Of a stretch of 15,411 nucleotides of DNA, positions 6,417 through 14,004 are shown one piece after another. Position 1 is the stretch's first letter. Every line of letters starts with the position of its first letter. This DNA comes from Candidatus Gallibacteroides avistercoris (GTDB lineage Bacteria; Bacteroidota; Bacteroidia; Bacteroidales; CHK158-818): assembly GCA_018714665.1 (NCBI GenBank), contig DVNA01000172.1, positions 1-15,411 on the forward strand. Direction: 5' to 3'. The position numbers and the translations under genes are program-made. Below the pieces are notes generated by a model, which had not been told where the DNA came from, did no database searches, and saw nothing but the letters and a program-made list of their open reading frames with translations.

Positions 6417-8618
6417 CTATAAATATTCTATTTCATAATAAATTGTACCGTTGGAACCATCCAAGTAAAAAATATTTCCTTTAACAGGTTTTATCTCCTT
6501 GCCTGTACGCATTCCCCGATGATCCAGTAGATGAATCCTGACCGGACGAGGCAAACGAAGTCGGGCAGAAACGGACTCCATCAACAACGGAGCCTTGCCT
6601 TTGTTTATCAACCGGGAGGATTGGTCATCGTAACTCATCCCGGTATTCCGGGCACGTGAAACAAGGGTTACAAATGCCCGGGAGGTTTCGTCCAGAGAGA
6701 CTCCCTTCTCCAACGAAGTCAACAACATAACGGCAAAAGGATTTTGTTGGTCCAGACGATAACGGATGTTGCCCAAAGCCAGCTCCTTGCCGGCATTGAA
6801 TCCGACGGCCGCCCGGCTGCAAGGCGTCTGCATGGTAAAATATCCTCGCTCCTTGACGTTCCACACAAATTGTCCGGTGGTACTGCGATACTCCTGCTGC
6901 CTCTTGTCGTAATAGGCCAGGTAATCCTGCTGGGGTGGGGTCTCCTGGTATTCCTCCACAAACCGGTTGGAGACCCGCCCCATGGCCATAGCCTCGGGAG
7001 GGATGATGCCCTCGAACTGTTTCTGGTCGCCTTGCTGTTCGATGCGGGAACGGAAGCCTAATTTCCCTTCCATAAAGCTGGGTACGTGCAACCGGCAGAC
7101 TCCGATATCGGCTCCTGTCCGGATATCTCCATGTTGGATCATGCGCGACAAGGCAGGATAAAGGGCCATCTGCAACGGACTGTCGGCGTTGTAGATATTC
7201 CCGCCGGGGACCTCAACGGTCGAGGTAATAGCGGGATGATTCGAGGCAAAGGCAAACGAGGCATCCCAGCCCTGTAACCCCAATCCATACAGCGCAACAA
7301 TGGGGGCAGACTCGGCCGTCCATTCGTTGGGGATCAGACTCATCCATTCGGACAAGACAAACGGCCGACCCTCCACCTGCTGCATCCCGGTGCCCAACAA
7401 CCCGCTGCCGGGCTGCGAAAGCATGGAGGCGTTATTGAATTCTCCCTCTTTGAGGATATGTCCGCCGCCTCCACCAAAATAGTTATGACGGTCGATAACC
7501 CCCACCTTGTAATCGGCATAGAGGTTGTAATAGTGGCCGATATGGTCTCCGGCCTGCCAGCAACTGCCCACAATAGCCCCTTTGTATCCGGTAGCCCGTA
7601 TCGCAGCCACCATCTTGTTGTAATAGGCCTGCTGACATTCGTAAATGAAACGGGCCGAATCATACAGACGCTTACGGTACTGGGGCATCTTTTCGAACGC
7701 ATCGTGGCTGAAATACCACTGATGGGGCATGGGATGGATGTTTTCGTTGGCAAGGCTCTCGTCCGGATAACACTCCTTGAAAACATGGAAGGCTTTGCCC
7801 CAACTCTTTTCGAGAGCCTCCTGGGTACCGTATTTCTGTTTCAACCATCGGGAAAACTTTTGACATATCAACGCCTTGTAGGTAGGACACGCCTCCATCC
7901 ACTGCAAGGTGGTAGGGAAAAAGGCATTGTCTTCGTTCTGCAACTCAATAAAACTCAATGCCGGGTCGTCGGCATACCGCATCCCGGTATAGGGATTGTG
8001 ATGGTTGAGCATATTTACGGTAAGCTCTATCGAGAGCTGTTGCAAATCTTCGGCAAAATGAACCAGACCGAGAGTGCTCCCTTTCAGGTGGTTACTTCCC
8101 GCCCTGACAATCTCGTCGTAGGCCAATATCCGAGTACTGTCGGCAGGCCGAACCCGGTGTCCGTAGATGTGCGACCAACCGGCATAGGTACCCTGCTCTT
8201 TCAATTTGTGATGAAAATAGTCGAGCCGGTCAAACAGACGGGCCTCTATGACGGTAGAACCGGGCAACGGGGCTGTTCCGTCCCAGGTAAATTTATGGAA
8301 ACGGACAGCATTTACACCCTGTCTGGCCAAATAGGTACTCCACCTATCGGCCAGCTCCTTTTGCGGAAAGGCTCCCATGTTGCAGATGTTTACGCCCCAA
8401 AACTTGACGGGGGTTCCATCGGCAAAACAGTAGTCATTCCCTTCCATCAAAAGCCAGCCGTGCTTGCCGGCAGGAGCATCCAGACACGATGCGGCATTCA
8501 AAATGGAGGCCGAATCGAGCGACGGCCCCTGAAAAGGATACCACGTTTGGGCGAACAGAAAAGATTCTGTACACAGAATACAAAAAAATACAATAACAAA
8601 AATACGTTTCTTTTTCAT
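6417..8618 (-). CDS. Exported clan GH-A-like glycoside hydrolase
   Basis: Secreted or periplasmic 733-residue hydrolase with a signal peptide (1-23, ending LFA). Residues about 60-460 look like a TIM-barrel enzyme of clan GH-A: FADGTPVKFWGVN (65-77) as the first strand, VNAVRFHKFTWDG near 102, IELQNED with N228-E229 as likely acid/base, and VLSEWM with E424 as likely nucleophile. The C-terminal third (about 500-733) is beta-rich and probably accessory. It resembles GH5/GH42-type relatives described as cellulase-like or beta-galactosidase-like, but I cannot assign a CAZy family or a substrate. The gene starts 7 bp after the stop of the Sde182-like gene, so the two are almost surely co-transcribed. 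Codon use is GC-rich, unlike that neighbour. Confidence 0.85.
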   Translation of the reverse strand: MKKKRIFVIVFFCILCTESFLFAQTWYPFQGPSLDSASILNAASCLDAPAGKHGWLLMEGNDYCFADGTPVKFWGVNICNMGAFPQKELADRWSTYLARQGVNAVRFHKFTWDGTAPLPGSTVIEARLFDRLDYFHHKLKEQGTYAGWSHIYGHRVRPADSTRILAYDEIVRAGSNHLKGSTLGLVHFAEDLQQLSIELTVNMLNHHNPYTGMRYADDPALSFIELQNEDNAFFPTTLQWMEACPTYKALICQKFSRWLKQKYGTQEALEKSWGKAFHVFKECYPDESLANENIHPMPHQWYFSHDAFEKMPQYRKRLYDSARFIYECQQAYYNKMVAAIRATGYKGAIVGSCWQAGDHIGHYYNLYADYKVGVIDRHNYFGGGGGHILKEGEFNNASMLSQPGSGLLGTGMQQVEGRPFVLSEWMSLIPNEWTAESAPIVALYGLGLQGWDASFAFASNHPAITSTVEVPGGNIYNADSPLQMALYPALSRMIQHGDIRTGADIGVCRLHVPSFMEGKLGFRSRIEQQGDQKQFEGIIPPEAMAMGRVSNRFVEEYQETPPQQDYLAYYDKRQQEYRSTTGQFVWNVKERGYFTMQTPCSRAAVGFNAGKELALGNIRYRLDQQNPFAVMLLTSLEKGVSLDETSRAFVTLVSRARNTGMSYDDQSSRLINKGKAPLLMESVSARLRLPRPVRIHLLDHRGMRTGKEIKPVKGNIFYLDGSNGTIYYEIEYL

Positions 8619-8625
8619 ACATTTT

Positions 8626-9915
8626 CTAGTTAACTGCTACAATTATCCGTTTATACGAGGCCAACGAAGGGATACCGTCATCCCTCACTGTCAATATTAA
8701 ATGAAGTTCTTTCCCAGAAGCATCTTCTGGAATCAGTATTCTTGCCCGGGAGGTATTTTCTCCTTTTATCGTTACTTTCCGAGAATATGGATTTACCCCG
8801 GCAAATTGATAATGTTGCCACTCATAGTACAGATTGTCTTTGTCCGGATCCTTGCATTTTCCGGCATCTATTTGAACGGTTTCCCCTGCTTTTGCTGCAA
8901 TAACGGAAGGCAGGCTTTGGGGTATGACCGGATAATGGTTTGCTTCCTTGTATGATTTTACACACCAGTCCATCCTAGCAGCAAAATCATTTTGTATATC
9001 TTTCAGCCATATCCACTGCCCGTGTAACCTGTCTCCTCCATCTACGGCATCTGAATAAAATCTTTCTCCTTGATTAACAAAACGGCCTCCCCAACAGCCA
9101 AATTCCGGATGTTCTGGTGCATACAAGCCATTATTGATCAAATAAAAGAAAGCAGGCGAATCTCCTTCACTAAAATAAGACTGAGGATAACTGGCACCCA
9201 AGTCTCCATGACCGGACTTTACATTTTCTGTCATCCAGTTTTCACTAAATATCTTATCCTTGGAATAAGGATGTCCTTCATGCTGATAATTGAGCGCGGT
9301 AAATTGCCAGCTGCGAATAAAAAAAATTTGAGGGAACTCTTTTCTAATCCAAGACCCCGTTTCGTCCTGGTCATCTATTGCATAAATTCTTATTTTTGAC
9401 AATGCTCTACCGATATCTTCCGGCGAATAATCTTTTCGTAAAATCGATAATGCCTGGGCAATTGTGTTTGTTCCTCCCCAAGCCTGTATCCAAACTGGGT
9501 CAGGATTTTTATCCAACAAGATTTTCAAGATATGTTTTGCTCCATCAGACTCCAATGCTCCCGGATAATTCAAATATCTTACATCCATATTTCCTGCAAA
9601 AATAACAGACTTCAAATCATCTGCCGTCGGGTATCCCGAAGCATGTTTTAAAAGATTTTTCCTGTATTTGTCCCATAAATCTATATATTCTTGCATCCAA
9701 ACAACTCCATGTCCATGCTTCTGCCATTTAGAATTGGTATAAATCAACCCTTCTGTTTTAAAATGATTGCAATACATCAAATAACGGATAAAAGAACTTT
9801 TATCATCTACTTCTCCATCCGATGTAATTATTACACGAGGCAATGATTTTCTCCCCGAGACATTGCCAATATTTATAATTACCAACAGAAAAAATATTGA
9901 TATCCCAATCTTCAT
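8626..9915 (-). CDS. Exported Sde182/DUF1593 nucleoside-hydrolase-like protein
   Basis: A 429-residue exported protein. I chose the ATG at 9915 (MKIGISIFFLLVIINIG) because it opens directly with a signal peptide; the longer reading adds ten polar residues. The N-terminal domain has the nucleoside-hydrolase-like signature RVIITSDGEVDD (residues 27-38), with the metal-binding DD pair, followed by IQAWGGTNTIAQAL and a tryptophan-rich stretch ending WGGRFVNQGE. Residues about 335-429 form a beta-sandwich like the Sde182 C-terminal domain (CKDPDKDNLYYEW, LTVRDDG). The family was named from a cellulose-binding protein; it is linked to carbohydrate degradation but its reaction is not settled. The gene is AT-rich (18-19 G+C per 60 bases in two samples) against 35-37 per 60 in samples of both flanking genes, a sign of different origin. 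Confidence 0.88.
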   Translation of the reverse strand: MKIGISIFFLLVIINIGNVSGRKSLPRVIITSDGEVDDKSSFIRYLMYCNHFKTEGLIYTNSKWQKHGHGVVWMQEYIDLWDKYRKNLLKHASGYPTADDLKSVIFAGNMDVRYLNYPGALESDGAKHILKILLDKNPDPVWIQAWGGTNTIAQALSILRKDYSPEDIGRALSKIRIYAIDDQDETGSWIRKEFPQIFFIRSWQFTALNYQHEGHPYSKDKIFSENWMTENVKSGHGDLGASYPQSYFSEGDSPAFFYLINNGLYAPEHPEFGCWGGRFVNQGERFYSDAVDGGDRLHGQWIWLKDIQNDFAARMDWCVKSYKEANHYPVIPQSLPSVIAAKAGETVQIDAGKCKDPDKDNLYYEWQHYQFAGVNPYSRKVTIKGENTSRARILIPEDASGKELHLILTVRDDGIPSLASYKRIIVAVN

Positions 9916-9929
9916 AATTTGTTTTCTTT

Positions 9930-9960
9930 TAAAATTACTCCCCATAATATTTCAAACAAA
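9930..9960 (-). promoter_or_regulatory. Promoter of the Sde182-like/glycoside hydrolase pair
   Basis: On the - strand TTTG (9957-9960) is followed after 19 bp by TAATTTTA (9930-9937), close to the Bacteroidota pattern TTTG-N19-21-TAnnTTTG with one mismatch. The -7 box lies 14 bp before the chosen ATG at 9915. The -33 element overlaps the T-tract of the upstream terminator. Confidence 0.45.
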
Positions 9961-9992
9961 AAGCCGGCAACGCACAATTACGTTACCGGCTT
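9957..9992 (-). terminator. Intrinsic terminator of the GH2 gene
   Basis: Read on the - strand, AAGCCGGTAACG, an 8-nt loop and CGTTGCCGGCTT form a 12-bp stem with one A-C mismatch, directly followed by TTTG; the T run at its foot is TTTTTG. It begins 12 bp after the stop of the ricin-GH2 gene and so separates it from the next two genes. Confidence 0.8.
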
Positions 9993-10004
9993 CCTGATAA
10001 ATGG

Positions 10005-13000
10005 TTATCGAGTAGCTACTTCCGGTTGAGGCACTCTATCGGGTTGGTAGGACTCTATCCGGAATGAATAGCGATAGGTCTTATTTTTCTCGATTTCATA
10101 CTTCGGACGGGGGCCCGGACCGCAGCTGGCGTTGCCGATTCCCCGTTGGATGCAATCGAGATTCAGTACCACCTGGGGCAAACGGACATTGTCCAGGTCA
10201 TGCCCGTAGCGGGTTTCCCAAAGAATCCGGTCGGTATAGTGAAGCGCGCTAAAATCGAGGCGGTCTTTCGACACAATCCTGATTCCGTCGGAGGAATCAG
10301 GCCGTTCGGCAAAAGCAACCCAGCGTATATCGCTTCGGTTACCCATCGTTTGCGAACGGACATAAGCCTCTTCCATGCCGGTTACCGTATTGCCGTACAA
10401 CCCGAAATAGGCGGCATTTTTACGATCGACGTAGTTCTCAATCGGGCCGCGGCCGTACCAGTAGACCTGTTCGAGCGAGGGATTCAACATAACGGTCAAC
10501 CCGAGCCGGGGCAAATTAAATCGCTCTCCGGTAACGAACGAGGCATCTACATCGACCGTCCCGTTGGCATAAACCGTATAGGTTATCTCGTAGGGTTGCT
10601 GCATCCGTCGGCCGATATGGGCCAGCATGGGGGTCGTTATCGTTACGCATTTCCCCGCCTGGCCTATCTGCCAGGTTACGGCCTTATCGGGCTGTAACCC
10701 GTATGTGGTCTCCTGGTAATTGCGCTTGTCGTTATTGATGGAGCGGTACCAGTTCAGGACAAATCCCTCGCGGTTATAAATCATCTCTTTCCCTTTCAAC
10801 CGCAACGAGGTCATAATGCCGGAGGTTTGGTCGATATCGACGGCTATTCCCTTGCCTCGGACCTGCAACGTGCCCTCCACCTCGGCAACGCGAAGGGTAT
10901 CCGGAATGGATGCACAATCGATCTCTTCAACCGGCACCCGGTCTGTCAAGGCAAACTGTTCGGTGGCAACGATATGCCCGCGCGGTGCCCAAACGAAGTC
11001 GGCGTTCAGGAAGACCCTCAGGTTCAAGAAGAATTCGTCCTTCTGGTTCAATTTGTCGGCGTAACCCAACTGAATCTCTTCGGCCTGATTAGGTGCTGCG
11101 TTGGCAACGGAAACTCCGTTGTCGACAATCCTTCCGTTTTTAACCAGCTCCCACATAATCAGGAAATTGTTCAGATTGATAAAGTCATAGTGATTTTCGA
11201 CCGAGATTCTTCCCTGTGCCAGATCGACGGGTTTGAACTTGACGTATTGATATACCTTTTTCACTTCGGCCAGTTTGGGGGTTTGGCGGCGGTCGGGGGT
11301 AACGATTCCGTTACAGCAGAAATCGGCATCGTTGGGCGTATCGCCAAAGCCTCCGCCGTAATAGTAACGGTCGGCCGATTCGCCGTACTTGTTAAGCCCC
11401 TGATCTACCCAGTCCCAGATACAACCGCCGATCATGCGTTCGGAATGGTTTTCGATATAGTCCCAATACTCTTCGAGATTGCCGATGGCATTCCCCATGG
11501 CATGGGCGTATTCACACAGGAAATAGGGTTTGTTGCGCGGCTGCTTGTCCTGCTCAATCATGCTTTCGATGGAGGGATACATCCGCGAGTCGATATCGGC
11601 CACGTCATTCTTGCCTTCGTAATGGATGGGGCGGTCATCCAGGGCACGGGCAGCCTGGTAAACGTCGTCAAAATTCTTTCCGTTGCCCGACTCGTTCCCC
11701 ATCGACCAGAAAATAACGGAAGGATGGTTCTTGTCGCGCTCTACCATACGTACCATGCGGTCGATATAGGCGGGTTTCCAGCTCTCCTTGTTGCTGATAG
11801 ACATATTGCCATGGCACTCGATGTCGGCCTCATCCATGGCATACAGCCCGTAATAGTCGTAAAGGGCGTACATCTTCGGAGAGTTGGGATAGTGACTGGT
11901 GCGAATCGTATTGAGGTTGTTTTCCTTAAACATCTTCACATCCTGTATCATCGACGATACGGGCACGGCTTTACCGTACTGCGGATGAATATCGTGGCGA
12001 TTGGCCCCTTTGAAGAGCACCAACTCGTTGTTGATATATACCTTCTTGTTTTTGATCTCTATTTTGCGGAAACCTACCTCGGATGAGAGCACTTCGAGGG
12101 TCTTTCCCTGCGCATCCTGCAATTCCAGGATAGCGGTATAGAGATAAGGGGTCTCGGCCGACCATAGGTGCGGAGAGGAAACGGGCAAAGAAATTGTGGT
12201 CTCCTGTTCCTGTTTTCTGGCTACCGGTGCTACCTGCTGAACGGCCGATGCCACCGATGCCCCGGCATTGTCCAACAGGGTGATCGCTACCTGTGCCGCT
12301 TTCTTCCCGCTCCCGTAATTACGGACTTTGGTCAATACCTCCAACGAGGCCTTCGTCAGATCGTCTCCCTCGAAGCGGGGCGTCAATTTGTAATCGCGTA
12401 ACCGCAGTTTGGGAGTGCAGAACAGGTAGACATCGCGGTGGATACCGCTCAACCGGAACATATCCTGGTCTTCGAGGTAACTTCCGTCCGACCAACGATA
12501 CACCTCTACGGCCAACGTATTGTTGCCGGTTTTTACGTATGGGGTGATGTTAAACTCGGCATCGTTGTTCGACCCCTGGCTGTATCCCACCTTCTTTCCG
12601 TTTATCCACAGATACATGGCACTGTACACGCCATCGAAATGGATGAAGATTTCATTCCCTTTCCACGTCTGCGGCAGTTCAAAATCGCGGCGGTACGACC
12701 CCACGGGATTGGGCTCATCCAGAATGGTATAGCCCTTCTGACCTTGTATAAAGGGTGGATTGTTGCGGTGCGGATAGGTTATGTTGGTATAGATGGGGGT
12801 TCCGTATCCATGCATCTCCCAGTTGGAGGGAACCGGAATTTCGGCCCAACCGGAAAGGTCGTAACCGGGTTTATAAAAATCTTTGGGACGTTCGGAGGGT
12901 TGTTTGGCCCAATGAAATTTCCAATTACCGTTCAACGACATATAGCGGGGTGATTCGGGTGTAATCCAGGCCCGGCGGTAACTGGGGTCGGCCTTCAACG

Positions 13001-13640
13001 ACTCTACCGATGGGAACGGGGTGTAGGTGGCGTGTCCCGGCTCCTTGTTGATGGCGAAAATCGTTTCGTTTTCCCAATCCTCCTTACTCGTGGTTCTTCG
13101 CAACTTATCTGCACTCAGTTTTATGTTCGACTTTTTCAACTGCCACTGCTGGTTGCTCTTTGTCCCGTCGGCCTCCAACTGGCAGAGCAGCTCTCCGGGT
13201 AATCCGCTATCGGGATAACCCAGATTCAGCCCGTTGGCCATACAGGTAAAGGTATAAAGATTATCGCCCACCGACGTAATTTTCCACATTTGGTTGGCAT
13301 GATCACTCATGCTGTCCCATTGGATAACGGCGGTATTGGCCTTGCGGGTATTGTTGTTGTCGATACTTTTGTCGGCCGTGGCATTGGTAATGGTATAGTA
13401 GCCGCCGTCACCGGCCGGGACAATACTCCATGCCTGCGAGGCCTTTCCGGCAACAGGCGTGGCCAATACGATGTTGGAGCTGTTCTCCTGACTCTCCTGG
13501 TTATCGAGTACCAGCCCGTTGCTGCTGACAATCTCGTACAACACTTTTGTGTCTATCTGCTGCGCCCGCACCCCATACGCAAACATACTGCACAGGACAG
13601 CCAACAGCCAAAAAAAATTCTTTTGAGAAGTTATTTTCAT
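10005..13640 (-). CDS. GH2 beta-galactosidase-type enzyme with N-terminal ricin-type lectin domain
   Basis: Exported 1211-residue glycoside hydrolase. The ATG at 13640 is chosen because it begins MKITSQKNFFWLLAVLCS, a signal peptide cleaved after VRA (26); the 40 extra upstream codons are not needed. Residues about 32-170 are a ricin-type beta-trefoil with three QxW motifs (Q69-W71, Q117-W119, Q164-W166), spaced 47-48 residues as expected for three lobes. The GH2 part then runs in LacZ order: sugar-binding jelly roll (about 230-410, SLNGNWKFHW, VPSNWEMHGYGTPIYTN), Ig-like domain, TIM barrel (about 545-790) with acid/base E650 in SMGNESGNG and nucleophile E710 in FLCEYAHAMGN, a second Ig-like domain, and the large C-terminal beta-sandwich (about 930-1200). 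A LacZ-like beta-galactosidase is most likely; the natural glycan is unknown. The ricin domain suggests anchoring to galactose-bearing host or plant glycans. Confidence 0.95.
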   Translation of the reverse strand: MKITSQKNFFWLLAVLCSMFAYGVRAQQIDTKVLYEIVSSNGLVLDNQESQENSSNIVLATPVAGKASQAWSIVPAGDGGYYTITNATADKSIDNNNTRKANTAVIQWDSMSDHANQMWKITSVGDNLYTFTCMANGLNLGYPDSGLPGELLCQLEADGTKSNQQWQLKKSNIKLSADKLRRTTSKEDWENETIFAINKEPGHATYTPFPSVESLKADPSYRRAWITPESPRYMSLNGNWKFHWAKQPSERPKDFYKPGYDLSGWAEIPVPSNWEMHGYGTPIYTNITYPHRNNPPFIQGQKGYTILDEPNPVGSYRRDFELPQTWKGNEIFIHFDGVYSAMYLWINGKKVGYSQGSNNDAEFNITPYVKTGNNTLAVEVYRWSDGSYLEDQDMFRLSGIHRDVYLFCTPKLRLRDYKLTPRFEGDDLTKASLEVLTKVRNYGSGKKAAQVAITLLDNAGASVASAVQQVAPVARKQEQETTISLPVSSPHLWSAETPYLYTAILELQDAQGKTLEVLSSEVGFRKIEIKNKKVYINNELVLFKGANRHDIHPQYGKAVPVSSMIQDVKMFKENNLNTIRTSHYPNSPKMYALYDYYGLYAMDEADIECHGNMSISNKESWKPAYIDRMVRMVERDKNHPSVIFWSMGNESGNGKNFDDVYQAARALDDRPIHYEGKNDVADIDSRMYPSIESMIEQDKQPRNKPYFLCEYAHAMGNAIGNLEEYWDYIENHSERMIGGCIWDWVDQGLNKYGESADRYYYGGGFGDTPNDADFCCNGIVTPDRRQTPKLAEVKKVYQYVKFKPVDLAQGRISVENHYDFINLNNFLIMWELVKNGRIVDNGVSVANAAPNQAEEIQLGYADKLNQKDEFFLNLRVFLNADFVWAPRGHIVATEQFALTDRVPVEEIDCASIPDTLRVAEVEGTLQVRGKGIAVDIDQTSGIMTSLRLKGKEMIYNREGFVLNWYRSINNDKRNYQETTYGLQPDKAVTWQIGQAGKCVTITTPMLAHIGRRMQQPYEITYTVYANGTVDVDASFVTGERFNLPRLGLTVMLNPSLEQVYWYGRGPIENYVDRKNAAYFGLYGNTVTGMEEAYVRSQTMGNRSDIRWVAFAERPDSSDGIRIVSKDRLDFSALHYTDRILWETRYGHDLDNVRLPQVVLNLDCIQRGIGNASCGPGPRPKYEIEKNKTYRYSFRIESYQPDRVPQPEVATR

Positions 13641-13663
13641 AAGCAATGTATTAGATGAATATT

Positions 13664-13686
13664 CAAATTTACATTTTTCAAAAATA
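13664..13686 (-). promoter_or_regulatory. Proximal promoter candidates of the GH2 gene
   Basis: Two exact TAnnTTTG matches lie on the - strand close to the start codon: TAAATTTG (13664-13671) and TATTTTTG (13679-13686). Neither has a convincing TTTG 19-21 bp upstream, and the region is AT-rich, so chance matches are quite possible. Confidence 0.3.
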
Positions 13687-13831
13687 AGGAAATTTTTGCA
13701 ATAATCCCCCTCCCTGCGAATTGTTTTATTGCTACCTATAAACTTACCGTTTGAAATCATATCTACATCGTACCTCCGAACGCATTAGACATAGCGACAT
13801 AGCCAACCTTGATCGATGGTACGAAATCAAA

Positions 13832-13856
13832 CGTCAACGTTGACGGAACAAAGATA
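13832..13856 (-). promoter_or_regulatory. Distal -7 box with overlapping 14-bp palindrome
   Basis: On the - strand TATCTTTG (13849-13856) is an exact -7 match, preceded by a T-rich tract (13871-13890 is nearly all A on the + strand). Starting 3 bp after it lies the perfect palindrome CGTCAACGTTGACG (13832-13845), just where transcription would begin. Its AACGTT centre is like operators of LacI-type repressors, but no regulator gene is in the window. If used, the GH2 transcript has a leader of about 200 nt. The rest of this 364-bp intergenic region (13641-14004) shows no gene. Confidence 0.35.
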
Positions 13857-13970
13857 TACTCTGTAAGGACAAAGAAAAAAAACAAAAAATCAGATATTAT
13901 TGCAACATAAACTCTCGATTGGGGAAAATTGGTTGCTGCTGATAAACCACAAAAATTGGAAAAAGAATCG

Positions 13971-13998
13971 TAAATTTGCACGTTTTAAATAGAAACGT
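13971..13998 (+). promoter_or_regulatory. Promoter of the YczE-like gene with inverted repeat
   Basis: TAAATTTG (13971-13978) is an exact -7 match 26 bp before the ATG. An inverted repeat, ACGTTT (13980-13985) and AAACGT (13993-13998) with a 7-nt spacer, covers the expected start of transcription and could be an operator. A -33 element is not evident; the nearest TTG (13956-13958) is only 12 bp upstream. Confidence 0.45.
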
Positions 13999-14004
13999 AC
14001 AACC

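Noticed and set aside
7458..8633. 391-codon open frame on the + strand over the glycoside hydrolase
   Set aside because: Shadow of the - strand gene, which has a signal peptide and catalytic motifs; the + frame has neither.
10827..12086. 419-codon open frame on the + strand over the GH2 gene
   Set aside because: Antisense shadow of the catalytic barrel, whose motifs are intact on the - strand.
13641..13760. 40-residue N-terminal extension of the GH2 enzyme
   Set aside because: The internal methionine at 13640 begins a clean signal peptide; the extension is polar and overlaps promoter candidates.
13763..13981. 72-codon ORF in the divergent control region
   Set aside because: No family pattern, rich in phenylalanine from A-tracts, and it covers both promoters.
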